From JAJDUF01 sp965238265 (lineage in GTDB: Bacteria; Chloroflexota; UBA11872; UBA12225; JAJDUF01), in NCBI GenBank assembly GCA_965238265.1, contig OZ250185.1:3906001-3970000 (forward strand): a stretch of 64,000 nt of DNA, given 5' to 3'. The notes under the pieces are model-generated. The model saw nothing but the letters and a program-made list of their open reading frames with translations, ran no database searches and was not told the origin of the DNA. Shown here one piece after another: positions 15,926-23,762 of this stretch. The position numbers were made by a program, and so were the translations under genes. Within the stretch, counting starts at the first letter, position 1; each line of letters opens with the position of its first letter.

Positions 15926-17941
15926 CTATGCCTCTTGCCGAGGCACGGTCACGCGACCACCGTGCCAGGGAAAGGCATAGGTCGGTTGGTTGACGAAGCG
16001 GCGTAGGCCCACGTCGAGCCGGATGCGCGTCGCCGGGGGGAGCCGGACGGCGAAACAGGTGCCGTCCACCGGCGCCGTGCGGTCCGTGTGGGCGCGTTCT
16101 CCCCGCAGCCAGGCCCGCGGATCGCGCACTGGCCCAGCCCGACTCTCCTCCCGGAACCGCACCGCTGTGAACCGATGCTCGCCAAAGGCCCCGGCCTGCA
16201 CGATCAGGGTACGGGTGGCGCTCGTGCCGGTATTCGCCAGTTGGATGCCAACCCGGTCGGATTCGAGCGCATCCACCAGCGCGCTCACGTCCGGTGGCAG
16301 TCCCGGCCGAGCGCGATCAGGGTCGAAATAGCGGACGGTGGCGCGGAGCAGGCCGCCGTTGTACACGGACTCCGGCGCTCCCAGCGCCACCTGAGTCAGC
16401 CCCTTGGTGAGCACGGGATGGGGTGGCGAGCGGTTGTCGGCGATGATCGCCGCCGCGTCGCGCTCATCGCGGCGCATCGCCGTCAGCGTCTCGACGGCAA
16501 GCTGATACTCGGCCCGCAGGATGTCCTCCGGCCAGCCGGGATTCCGGCCATCGTAGTATTGGAATCGCGCGAATTCGGTATTGCCACTGTTCTTCTCGCC
16601 CTCGCTCGGCACCTGATTCCAGTCGCGCACGCGCTCGCCGGCCCGGACCTGTGCGATGAGCGCATGGTCTTCCGGTGACAGCGAAGCGTGGTACAGATGC
16701 GCCAGCTCCTGCATCCGCAGCGGGCGGAAGTCTTCCCAGCCGTGCGGCCCGTGCTTGTGGGGCACGAGCAGCTGCCCGTCGTCGCGCGTCCTCGCGTGGC
16801 GCAGCAGTAGCTCAAGCTGCGAGCGCAGCAGCTCCAGGTAGCCGAAGTCGCCGCTCAGTAAGAGCGCGCATTCGGCGGCGACGGTGAGCGAATGAAACAT
16901 CACGTTGATGCCGCCAAAGTGGTACCAGCCGTAGAGACCGCCCCACCATTGACCGCCGCGCTGCTCGCCGATCTTGCCCGTCGGCCCAACGTTGTCGGGC
17001 ATGATCCCACCGTTCCGGCGCATGCGGTCGAGCCAACCATCCACGTACTCCAGCACCCACCGCTTGTATCGCTCGTCCCCGGTGTACAGATAGGCATTGG
17101 TCACGAGCGCCGTGGCGCCGAGCGTATTGGGAATGTCACCGTTCAACACGATGTCATCGAACAGCTTGATGATCTCGTCGCGCCGCGCGGGGGTTTGCTC
17201 CCAGTCCTGCTCCAGGGCCTTGACGACCGGATGGAGGGTGGCCCGCACGCCGTAATAACGGTAGCCGGCTCCCTTCCCGCCCTCCAGCCAGGCAATCACC
17301 TCATCGGCATTGGCGTGCAAGAAGGGGCCTTTGCTGCCGTGGATGGGCGAGCGGACGATCTTATAGCGCGGATCGTAGTTCGGCGCCTCCGGGTCCTCGC
17401 CCATGAACATAGCCGCGAAGCGCCGCGCCCGGTCCACGTTCTCGGCGCTGGTCGGCTCGGCCAGACCAACGTGGTAGAAGGCCATGTTGCCCTCGCCCTG
17501 ATGGTGCCAATCCGAAATCCACCGCCTTCCGCCGCGGTACGACGGATGCTCGCCGGGCGGCACGGTCAGGCCGTAGTACTCGTTGTGTGTCTGCGGGAGA
17601 TGCCAGGGGAAAAACGGATTTCGCCGGCTGCTATCGCACGTCCGCGTCATCGCGTTCCACGCGCGGAGGGCCAAGTCGTGTACGCGCCGGTCGGCGCCCA
17701 ACGCATAGAAGAGGCTCCAGTTGTAGACCCGCTCATAGAGATCATCTATGTCGTCCGCGAAGTAGATGATGCCGCCGGGATCGGCGTACTTGGCCACCAT
17801 CACGTCGGCCGACTCCTCCATGAGCGTGATGAGCTTCCGCTGCAACAGCGCCCACGCCGGGGGAGCGGCGACCTCCGTGGCCGTCAGCGTCACCATGTCC
17901 GGGAGCGAGCCGGCGTGCGGTAGGACGTTGGTCGTGGCCAT
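15926..17941 (-). CDS. Large soluble protein, possible (alpha/alpha)-barrel glycan-active enzyme, function unknown
   Basis: The 671-residue product has no signal peptide. Its first 480 or so residues are helix-rich with recurring tryptophan/tyrosine/histidine clusters (HLPQTHNEYYGLTVPPGEH, WISDWHHQGEGNMAFYHVGL, GQWWGGLYGWYHFGGINV), a pattern seen in (alpha/alpha)6-barrel enzymes acting on carbohydrates. The last 170 residues look like a beta-sandwich (VGIQLANTGTSATRTLIVQ). I cannot assign a family. AGGAGG seven bases before the ATG supports the start. It runs in the same direction as the lipoprotein gene upstream, with a 21-base gap. A polysaccharide lyase, hydrolase or dehydratase role would fit the sugar-acid context, as inference only. 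Confidence 0.75.
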   Translation of the reverse strand: MATTNVLPHAGSLPDMVTLTATEVAAPPAWALLQRKLITLMEESADVMVAKYADPGGIIYFADDIDDLYERVYNWSLFYALGADRRVHDLALRAWNAMTRTCDSSRRNPFFPWHLPQTHNEYYGLTVPPGEHPSYRGGRRWISDWHHQGEGNMAFYHVGLAEPTSAENVDRARRFAAMFMGEDPEAPNYDPRYKIVRSPIHGSKGPFLHANADEVIAWLEGGKGAGYRYYGVRATLHPVVKALEQDWEQTPARRDEIIKLFDDIVLNGDIPNTLGATALVTNAYLYTGDERYKRWVLEYVDGWLDRMRRNGGIMPDNVGPTGKIGEQRGGQWWGGLYGWYHFGGINVMFHSLTVAAECALLLSGDFGYLELLRSQLELLLRHARTRDDGQLLVPHKHGPHGWEDFRPLRMQELAHLYHASLSPEDHALIAQVRAGERVRDWNQVPSEGEKNSGNTEFARFQYYDGRNPGWPEDILRAEYQLAVETLTAMRRDERDAAAIIADNRSPPHPVLTKGLTQVALGAPESVYNGGLLRATVRYFDPDRARPGLPPDVSALVDALESDRVGIQLANTGTSATRTLIVQAGAFGEHRFTAVRFREESRAGPVRDPRAWLRGERAHTDRTAPVDGTCFAVRLPPATRIRLDVGLRRFVNQPTYAFPWHGGRVTVPRQEA

Positions 17942-17962
17942 ACAAGCTCCTCCTAGACCGGC

Positions 17963-18487
17963 TCATTGCACGATTTCATCTTCCGTGAATCTTGTCCACG
18001 AACCGAACACCGGGAACGGCGGAGGCAGAACGCCATCGGGGTCATTCAGCTTGAAGGATACCTTCTCGCTGTCGAAAACGTTTCTGATCGAGATAGAAAC
18101 GCCGGAAGTCGGAACACAGTCGTCACATCTGGTGGGAAGCTCTTGCCTCGATCTCGGTTGGTCGAGATCGATCGTGATTTCCGAAATATCTCCATGCTTT
18201 TCGATACGGTAGTCCTCGGCGGCAATCTCCCACTCATGCACTGCATGACGGCCTTCGGCGTATTGCGCCCAGATGCTAACCGGTCCGGAGAAGTCAAGGA
18301 TGACGCCCTTTCTCGGACTTGCATCCACCGAGGGATCGAATTGACGGAACGAACGACCTGCTAACGCCGTCTTTATCCGTTCTTCTTCAGCTCCACTGAC
18401 CGGTCGGGACGGGCCAGTGCCGACGCACGCAGACCCGATGAGAAGAGCAAGTGTAAGAATGATTGGCCTCAACCAGCGCCCCGTCAC
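17963..18487 (-). CDS. Hypothetical lipoprotein
   Basis: The 174-residue product begins with a short signal sequence ending in a lipobox (LLIGSAC), so it should be anchored to the outer face of the membrane. The rest is a mixed alpha/beta domain with two cysteines (RCDDC) that I cannot assign. GTG at 18487 is chosen because AGGAGG lies seven to eight bases upstream, and the upstream in-frame sequence is a CTCACC-like repeat. It sits between the SDR gene and the 671-residue gene on the same strand. Confidence 0.7.
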   Translation of the reverse strand: MTGRWLRPIILTLALLIGSACVGTGPSRPVSGAEEERIKTALAGRSFRQFDPSVDASPRKGVILDFSGPVSIWAQYAEGRHAVHEWEIAAEDYRIEKHGDISEITIDLDQPRSRQELPTRCDDCVPTSGVSISIRNVFDSEKVSFKLNDPDGVLPPPFPVFGSWTRFTEDEIVQ

Positions 18488-18565
18488 CCTTCTGCCTCCT
18501 AATGCCGACGGCCGCTCCCCGTGTCCACGTGTGCGGAGCGGGGGCCAGGGAGCAAGGCCCATACC

Positions 18566-19372
18566 TCACCACGCCGTCCAGCCGCCATCCACGACGAGGT
18601 TCTGCCCGGTAATCCAGGCCGAGGCCTCGGACCCCAGGAAGACCACCGCGCCCTTCAGGTCCGTGTCGTTGCCCATCCGACCGAGCGGTGTGCGGTGGTT
18701 GTAGCCGGCGACAAATGTCTCCTCGTAGTCGGGACGGTCCGTGAACGCCTTATTGTAGAAGCCACCGGGCGCGATGGAGTTCACCCGGATGTTATCGGGC
18801 GCGAGGTAGGTCGCCAGCCAGCGCGTGAACTGGATGATCCCCGCCTTGACCGCTCCGTACTCAGGCGGATTGTTGATCCCACTCTGGCCGTAGATGCGGT
18901 GGTCGGGCGAGATCACGCCATAGAATGAGGCGATATTGACAATAGTGCCGCCGTTTTGCTCCTTCATCAACTTGCTGACGGCTTGGGAGCAGAGGAACGT
19001 GCTGTGCAAGGCACCCTGCGCGGCGGCCTCCCAATACTTCAGCGTGAGGTTCTCGAAGGTCACACCCACACCGGCCCCGCTGTAGGCATTGTTCACGAGC
19101 ACGTCAATGCGCCCGAACTTGTCCATGACGGCAGCGGTCATGGACTGGACCTGGTCCGGTTCGGTCACGTCGGCCTGCACGGCGAACGCCTCCGCGTGGG
19201 ACGCGCTGAGGGCGGCGGCCTTGCGCTGGCAGTTCTCCAGGTTGCGGGACGCGACGACCACGTGCGCGCCGGCCTCGGCCAAGGCGTCGCACATCTGCGA
19301 GCCGAGCTTACCGGCGCCCCCCGTCACGATGGCCACGCGGCCCTTGAGACTGAACAACTCCAACACGTTCAT
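18566..19372 (-). CDS. Short-chain dehydrogenase/reductase
   Basis: The 268-residue classical-type SDR has the NAD(P)-binding TGGAGKLG motif at residues 17-24, the NNAYSG motif near 94-99, catalytic S149 and the YxxxK pair Y172/K176. The motif GGAGKLG, with lysine in place of the usual residue, is frequent in gluconate-5-dehydrogenase-like members, so a sugar-acid or polyol oxidation is plausible. AAGGAGG-like sequence precedes the ATG. It lies downstream of the rhamnonate-dehydratase-like gene on the same strand, separated by a repeat copy, which suggests a joint role in sugar-acid breakdown. Confidence 0.9.
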   Translation of the reverse strand: MNVLELFSLKGRVAIVTGGAGKLGSQMCDALAEAGAHVVVASRNLENCQRKAAALSASHAEAFAVQADVTEPDQVQSMTAAVMDKFGRIDVLVNNAYSGAGVGVTFENLTLKYWEAAAQGALHSTFLCSQAVSKLMKEQNGGTIVNIASFYGVISPDHRIYGQSGINNPPEYGAVKAGIIQFTRWLATYLAPDNIRVNSIAPGGFYNKAFTDRPDYEETFVAGYNHRTPLGRMGNDTDLKGAVVFLGSEASAWITGQNLVVDGGWTAW

Positions 19373-19410
19373 CGCTACCTCCTTCTCTATCCTCGCCTAT
19401 CGTCGCAGCC

Positions 19411-19471
19411 GTCATTCCCACGCACGCGGGAAGCCCTGTCCCCCTGCGAAGCGGGGGGCCATAGGGGGGCC
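19411..19471. repeat. Dispersed repeat pair (GTCATTCCC and CCCCCTGCGAAGCGGGGG types)
   Basis: A degenerate GTCATTCCCACGCACGCGGGAA unit is followed directly by CCCCCTGCGAAGCGGGGGGC and CATAGGGGGGC. The same two-part combination recurs at 30242-30300, and the second part also at 23440 and 48719. Confidence 0.7.
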
Positions 19472-19482
19472 AGCCAGCCGCG

Positions 19483-20667
19483 TCACACCGCGCGCTCTTC
19501 AAGCCAGTCCATGGTGATCTCCAGCCCAAAGCCCGGCGCATCCGACGGCCGGACATAGCCCCCTTGGACCGTCGGTGTGCCGGGCAGCAGGGTCATCTCC
19601 GCCAAGGGTACACCCGGCGGTGACACGCCCTCGGAGCGCTCGCCCCAAGCGATCACCGGCATCGCGTAGGCGAGGTGCTGTCCGTAGGGATAGTTCATGC
19701 CGCCGTGTCCGATCACCGTCAGCCCATGGGCCTCCGCAATGTGGCAGATTCGCACGCTGGCGGTGACGCCGCCCACCCATTGGATGTCCGGCTGCAGGAT
19801 GTCTACCAGCCCCCGCCCCGCCGCCTCCGCAAACGGATGGATCGTGTACCAGTGCTCGCCGGTCGCCAAGGTTTGCCCCGGCACTCGGGAGCGCAGGTTA
19901 GTGTAGCTCTCCATATCCTCCGGCAGCAGGTAGTCTTCGAGCCACTTGATCTGGTACGGCTTCAGCGCCTCCACCACGCGCACGGCGTACTCCACGTTCA
20001 GCGACAGCCACGAGTCCACCGCCAGCTCGATGTCGGGCCCGACCTGCTCTCTCGCCTGCGCGACCAGCTCGACGTTCTTGTTCAGCCCGGCCAGCCCGGC
20101 GTCAGGCCCGTGGCGCAGGAAGACCTTGACTGCCTTGAAGCCAAGCTCTAGGTACCATTCCAGATAGTCGCTGGTCTTGTAGTCGAGCATGGTATTGGAG
20201 GCGTAACAGAAGATGCGGTCCTTGACCGGGCCGCCGAGCAGCTCGTACACCGGCCGGCCCAGCAGCTTCCCTTTCAGGTCCCAGAGCGCGTTATCAACGG
20301 CGCTGATGGCGTAGCTGGCCACCCCGCCGGCGCCGTATGGCGCGGCGGAGCGCCGCATCATGTCCCACAGCTTCTCGGTCGCCATGGGATTCTGCCCATC
20401 CAACAGGTGGGCGAAGTGATCGTTGATGATCGAGCAGACCGGTCCCGCCATGTGGGTAAACCCCAGCCCCCAGGTGCCGTCGTCCGCGGTGACGACGCAG
20501 GCCGTGCGCGGCCAGCGCTCACTCCAGCTGCGACCGGGGTTGTCGTAGGCGTACCGATCCATCGGGCTGACAAAGTGGCCGCCGTCGGGGTCCTTGGCCA
20601 CCCGTGGCGGGGTCGTAGGATTGGGTGCCAGGTGTACCGGCACCGCCCGGACTGAGCTGATGTTCAT
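19483..20667 (-). CDS. L-rhamnonate dehydratase-like enolase-superfamily protein
   Basis: The 394-residue protein fits the rhamnonate dehydratase branch of the enolase superfamily, removing water from a six-carbon sugar acid to give a 2-keto-3-deoxy acid. Metal ligands are D218 (LAVDSWLSL), E244 (KWLEDYLLP) and E271 (ATGEHWYTIHPF); D294 and H321 (VIGHGG) form the acid-base pair. The blocks KVFLRHGP near 181-188 and APGFGLEITMDW at the end are distinctive for this branch. The start is ATG 20667 with GGAGAG upstream; the open frame further upstream is low quality. It is divergent from a sugar-isomerase-like gene across a 230-base gap that should hold both promoters. Confidence 0.87.
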   Translation of the reverse strand: MNISSVRAVPVHLAPNPTTPPRVAKDPDGGHFVSPMDRYAYDNPGRSWSERWPRTACVVTADDGTWGLGFTHMAGPVCSIINDHFAHLLDGQNPMATEKLWDMMRRSAAPYGAGGVASYAISAVDNALWDLKGKLLGRPVYELLGGPVKDRIFCYASNTMLDYKTSDYLEWYLELGFKAVKVFLRHGPDAGLAGLNKNVELVAQAREQVGPDIELAVDSWLSLNVEYAVRVVEALKPYQIKWLEDYLLPEDMESYTNLRSRVPGQTLATGEHWYTIHPFAEAAGRGLVDILQPDIQWVGGVTASVRICHIAEAHGLTVIGHGGMNYPYGQHLAYAMPVIAWGERSEGVSPPGVPLAEMTLLPGTPTVQGGYVRPSDAPGFGLEITMDWLEERAV

Positions 20668-20815
20668 TCGTACATGTCTCTCCGGCGCGTGATGGAGGTG
20701 CCGACGCGGCGCCTCGTTGCCAACTCGGCATTGCGGAGGTGCCGCGCTGCCGACCGAGGCCACAGCGAGGATACCACCAGAGCACCGGTCGCTCACCGGG
20801 ATCGCGCGGTTGGCA

Positions 20816-20844
20816 TTGACCGGAACCGGGGGCGTTGCTAGACT
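20816..20844 (+). promoter_or_regulatory. Sigma-70-like promoter for the sugar-isomerase-like gene
   Basis: TTGACC at 20816-20821 and TAGACT at 20839-20844 are separated by exactly 17 bases, 54 bases before the GTG start at 20898. This is the best housekeeping-type promoter match I see in the window. Confidence 0.5.
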
Positions 20845-20897
20845 GTGGCGCTCGCGTGATGGTACGGCGAGCATACCCTCAAGCGGAGGCAGTGTGT

Positions 20898-21836
20898 GTG
20901 AACACTCACTGGAGTAGCTACCTACAGATCGGCCTTGTGCATTTTATGATGTACCCGGAGACGATGGGTGGGGACGGCCCCATCGTCGAGACCATTCAGC
21001 GGGTCGCCGCCGATCCGTTCTTCGACGTGCTGGAAGTGACGCGGATGCAGGACCCGGCAGTGCGGCAGCAGGTCCGGGACATCGTTGACATGGCCCATAT
21101 GGACCTGGGATTCGGCTCGCAGCCGGGTATTCTCGGCAACGAGCTTAATACGGCAGCACTCGACGAAGACCTGCGCCAACGCTCCGTGGCCGACATCAAA
21201 GCATCTATAGATCAGGCCTACGAGCACGGCGCCCGGCTGCTGGCGATGATTGACGGGCTAGGCTCGTGGCCGGGCGAGGACCGCAAGGAGCAAGCCATTG
21301 AGCAGGTGACCAAGAGCTTGCGGGAAATCTGCCAGTATGCCCAGGACCGGGCCGGCGACTATTGCTTGACGATCTCGTTGGAGACGTTCGACCGCTCCAT
21401 CGAGAAGAAATCCCTGCTGGGGCCGACCCGCGACGCGGTAGCGGTGGGGGAGCGGGTGCGCGAGACACACCCGAACTTCGGTCTGACCATTGACCTGAGC
21501 CACCTCCCGCTGTTGGGTGAGACCCCGGAGGAGTCGTTGACGCTGGCTCAAGACCTGCTGATCCATACCCATATCGGCAACTGTCTCATGCGCGACCCCG
21601 ACCACCCGGCCTACGGCGACAAGCACCCTCGCTTCGGTGCCCCCGGCACCGAGAATGACGTGAGCGATTTGGTGGAGTTCCTACGGGTGCTTCAGCGTAT
21701 TGGGTTCTTCGACAAGGAGCTACCGACGCGCAAGCCGCTGGTCACGTTCGAGGTGCGCCCGATGGAAGGTGAACCCCAAGACGTGCTGCTTGCCAACTGC
21801 CGGCGCGTGTGGCAGGCGGCCTGGGCACAGCTGTAA
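20898..21836 (+). CDS. Sugar phosphate isomerase/epimerase-like TIM-barrel protein
   Basis: The 312-residue product belongs to the xylose-isomerase-like/AP-endonuclease-2 TIM-barrel group. Metal-site features include the SLETFDRS glutamate block near residue 170, the TIDLSHLPLLGETPEES block with D and H ligands, HTHIGNCLMRDPDHPAYGDKH, and a late glutamate in VTFEVRP. Members isomerise or epimerise keto-sugars. GTG at 20898 is used because GGAGG lies eight bases upstream; the ORF is open for 21 codons before it but without a better start. The gene is followed 36 bases later by a 2-hydroxyacid dehydrogenase, likely one operon. Confidence 0.85.
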   Translation: MNTHWSSYLQIGLVHFMMYPETMGGDGPIVETIQRVAADPFFDVLEVTRMQDPAVRQQVRDIVDMAHMDLGFGSQPGILGNELNTAALDEDLRQRSVADIKASIDQAYEHGARLLAMIDGLGSWPGEDRKEQAIEQVTKSLREICQYAQDRAGDYCLTISLETFDRSIEKKSLLGPTRDAVAVGERVRETHPNFGLTIDLSHLPLLGETPEESLTLAQDLLIHTHIGNCLMRDPDHPAYGDKHPRFGAPGTENDVSDLVEFLRVLQRIGFFDKELPTRKPLVTFEVRPMEGEPQDVLLANCRRVWQAAWAQL

Positions 21837-21872
21837 GCGAGCACCAACCACTAAGAAAAAGGAGAGAAGGCC

Positions 21873-22859
21873 ATGCCAACGGTCTACGTCACTCGCCGCA
21901 TCCCGGAGAATGGCCCCGATCTATTGCGTGAGCATTTCACCGTTCGCCAGTGGGATAGCGACGACGTAATCCCGCGCGACGTCCTCCTGCGAGAAGTGCA
22001 AGATGCGGACGGGCTACTCAGCTTGCTCACGGAGCCGATCAACGATGAGGTCCTGGACGCGGCGCCGAACCTCAAGGTCGTGGCCAACTTGGCCGTCGGT
22101 TTCGATAACTTCGACGTGCCCGCCCTGACAAAGCGCGGCGTGGTCGGCACCAACACCCCGGAAGTGCTCACCGATACGACGGCCGACCTCGCATGGACCT
22201 TGATGATGGCCGCGGCACGGCGGATCGTGCCCGGCTACAAGTACGTGGTAGACGGCCACTGGAAGACGTGGGGGCCGCTGCTGCTCATGGGCCAGGACAT
22301 TCACCATGCCACGCTCGGCCTGATCGGCGTGGGGCGGATCGGCGCCGGCATGGCCCGTCGCGCCCAAGGTTTCTCGATGCGCGTCCTCTACTACGATGTC
22401 TTCCGCCGCGAGGACTTGGAAGAGGAGTTGGGGATCGAGTTCGCCGATCAGGAGACCGTCCTGCGCGAGTCGGATTTTGTCAGCCTGCATACCCCATACA
22501 TGCCGGCGACACACCATCTCATCAGCCACGAGCAACTGAAGATGATGAAGAACACTGCGGTGCTCGTCAACTCCTCGCGCGGGCCGGTGGTTGACCCCGA
22601 CGCCTTGTACGAGGCCCTGCGCGACGGCGAGATCGACTCTGCCGGCCTGGACGTTACGGAGCCGGAGCCGCTGCCGGCCGATCACCGCCTGCTGACGCTC
22701 GAAAACTGCCTCGTCGTGCCGCACATCGCCAGCGCCAGCTACGAGACGCGCGCTGCGATGTCGCAGCTCGCCGCAGAGAACATCGTGGCTGTCCTGAGCG
22801 GCAAGAAGCCGCCCACGGCGGTCAACCCGGAAGCTGTGGAGGCGCAAGGACTCCGGTAG
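21873..22859 (+). CDS. D-isomer 2-hydroxyacid dehydrogenase (glyoxylate/hydroxypyruvate reductase-like)
   Basis: The 328-residue NAD(P)-dependent enzyme interconverts 2-keto and D-2-hydroxy acids. The Rossmann motif LIGVGRIGAGMARR begins near residue 150, catalytic arginine is in NSSRGPVVDPDAL, the glutamate in LDVTEPEPLP, and the histidine in VVPHIASAS. The AVGFDNFDVPALTKRGV block is typical of glyoxylate reductases. AAAGGAGAG precedes the ATG. It lies between the TIM-barrel isomerase gene and a cyclophilin-like gene on the same strand, consistent with an operon handling keto acids formed from sugar acids. Confidence 0.93.
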   Translation: MPTVYVTRRIPENGPDLLREHFTVRQWDSDDVIPRDVLLREVQDADGLLSLLTEPINDEVLDAAPNLKVVANLAVGFDNFDVPALTKRGVVGTNTPEVLTDTTADLAWTLMMAAARRIVPGYKYVVDGHWKTWGPLLLMGQDIHHATLGLIGVGRIGAGMARRAQGFSMRVLYYDVFRREDLEEELGIEFADQETVLRESDFVSLHTPYMPATHHLISHEQLKMMKNTAVLVNSSRGPVVDPDALYEALRDGEIDSAGLDVTEPEPLPADHRLLTLENCLVVPHIASASYETRAAMSQLAAENIVAVLSGKKPPTAVNPEAVEAQGLR

Positions 22860-22907
22860 GCCGGTAGGGAGGCGCGGCAAACACTTGCCGAGGGAGAGCG
22901 GACAGCG

Positions 22908-23294
22908 ATGAACGCCGTGACCAGACGCACCATCCGCATCCGTGCGGGTGATGTTGAAGTGCTCGCAGACCTCGATGCCAGCGAGACGGCCGAGGCCATC
23001 TGGGAAGCGCTCCCTTTCACTATCCCGGCCAACACCTGGGGCGACGAGATCTACTTTGCGATCCCGGTCGGCCTGGATGAAGACGACGCCCAACCGACGG
23101 TTGCGCTAGGCGACTTGGGCTATTGGCCGCCGGGTCGCGCATTCTGTATCTTCTTCGGCCCGACGCCGATGAGCAGCCCCGGCGAAATCCGCCCGGCCAG
23201 CCCGGTGAACCTCTTTGGCACGCTGCGCGGCGACCCGACGGTGTTCCGCAGCGTGCGGGCCGGTACGCCGGTGGCCGTTGAGCGCGCGACATAG
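22908..23294 (+). CDS. Cyclophilin-like fold protein (TM1367 family)
   Basis: The 128-residue protein matches the small bacterial cyclophilin-like family exemplified by Thermotoga TM1367. The diagnostic block GDLGYWPPGRAFCIFFGPTP lies at about residues 69-88, and the N-terminal part contains TAEAIWEALPF followed by NTWGDEIYFAIP. Peptidyl-prolyl isomerase activity is not established for the family. It starts 48 bases after the 2-hydroxyacid dehydrogenase stop, with GAGGG-like sequence in front, so it is probably the third gene of that operon. Confidence 0.8.
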   Translation: MNAVTRRTIRIRAGDVEVLADLDASETAEAIWEALPFTIPANTWGDEIYFAIPVGLDEDDAQPTVALGDLGYWPPGRAFCIFFGPTPMSSPGEIRPASPVNLFGTLRGDPTVFRSVRAGTPVAVERAT

Positions 23295-23354
23295 CACCCT
23301 AGCTGTTAGCTTTCAGCCGTCAGTGAGTCGCCGCCCGTCATTGGCACGAAATCC

Positions 23355-23484
23355 GTCATTGCGGCGGAAGCCGCAATCTACGTCCCCGGCCTGGCCCCCA
23401 TCCTCGCCCTCCCCCGTTGCGACAGGGGAGGGCGCACGCCAGCCCCCCGCCGCAGCGGGGGGGCCATAGGGGTCCCTGGACTCC
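23355..23484. repeat. Mosaic of dispersed repeats
   Basis: GTCATTGCGGCGGAAGCCGC-type hairpin (23355-23380) is followed by a CCCTCCCC/GGGGAGGG unit and the GCCCCCCGCCGCAGCGGGGG-CATAGGGG type. It separates two convergent operons and contains no gene. Confidence 0.65.
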
Positions 23485-23521
23485 AGCCTACGCCTGGCGG
23501 CGTATCCGAAACGAGCCGGTA

Positions 23522-23749
23522 TCAGAAGGTCCACTCCGTCTCCTCCGGCGCGCCGAAGTCGGCGACGACCTGCTCGTAGATCGCGCTCGGTGCCACGATG
23601 GCCGTCACCCGGCCCTTGTGCCAGAGGAGTTGGGTGTCCGGGTAGAACCCGAAATACATCAGCGCCACCTCGGCAGCCAACGGCCGGCCAAACACAAGCC
23701 GGAAACGATCCTCGTCAACGCGCTCTACGTGGGCACGGCGGCTGGGCAT
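23522..23749 (-). CDS. Small hypothetical protein downstream of the MNT-HEPN gene
   Basis: The 75-residue protein, with a basic start (MPSRRAHVERVDEDRFRL) and a mixed beta/alpha remainder, belongs to no family I recognise. ATG 23749 is supported by GAGGAG five bases upstream, and it begins 13 bases after the stop of the upstream nucleotidyltransferase gene, so the two are surely co-transcribed. It could be a partner of that protein, but no motif indicates a role. Confidence 0.6.
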   Translation of the reverse strand: MPSRRAHVERVDEDRFRLVFGRPLAAEVALMYFGFYPDTQLLWHKGRVTAIVAPSAIYEQVVADFGAPEETEWTF

Positions 23750-23762
23750 GATACTCCTCGCC

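Noticed and set aside
22014..23093. 359-codon antisense frame across the 2-hydroxyacid dehydrogenase gene
   Set aside because: It covers two clearly coding sense genes and lacks family motifs.
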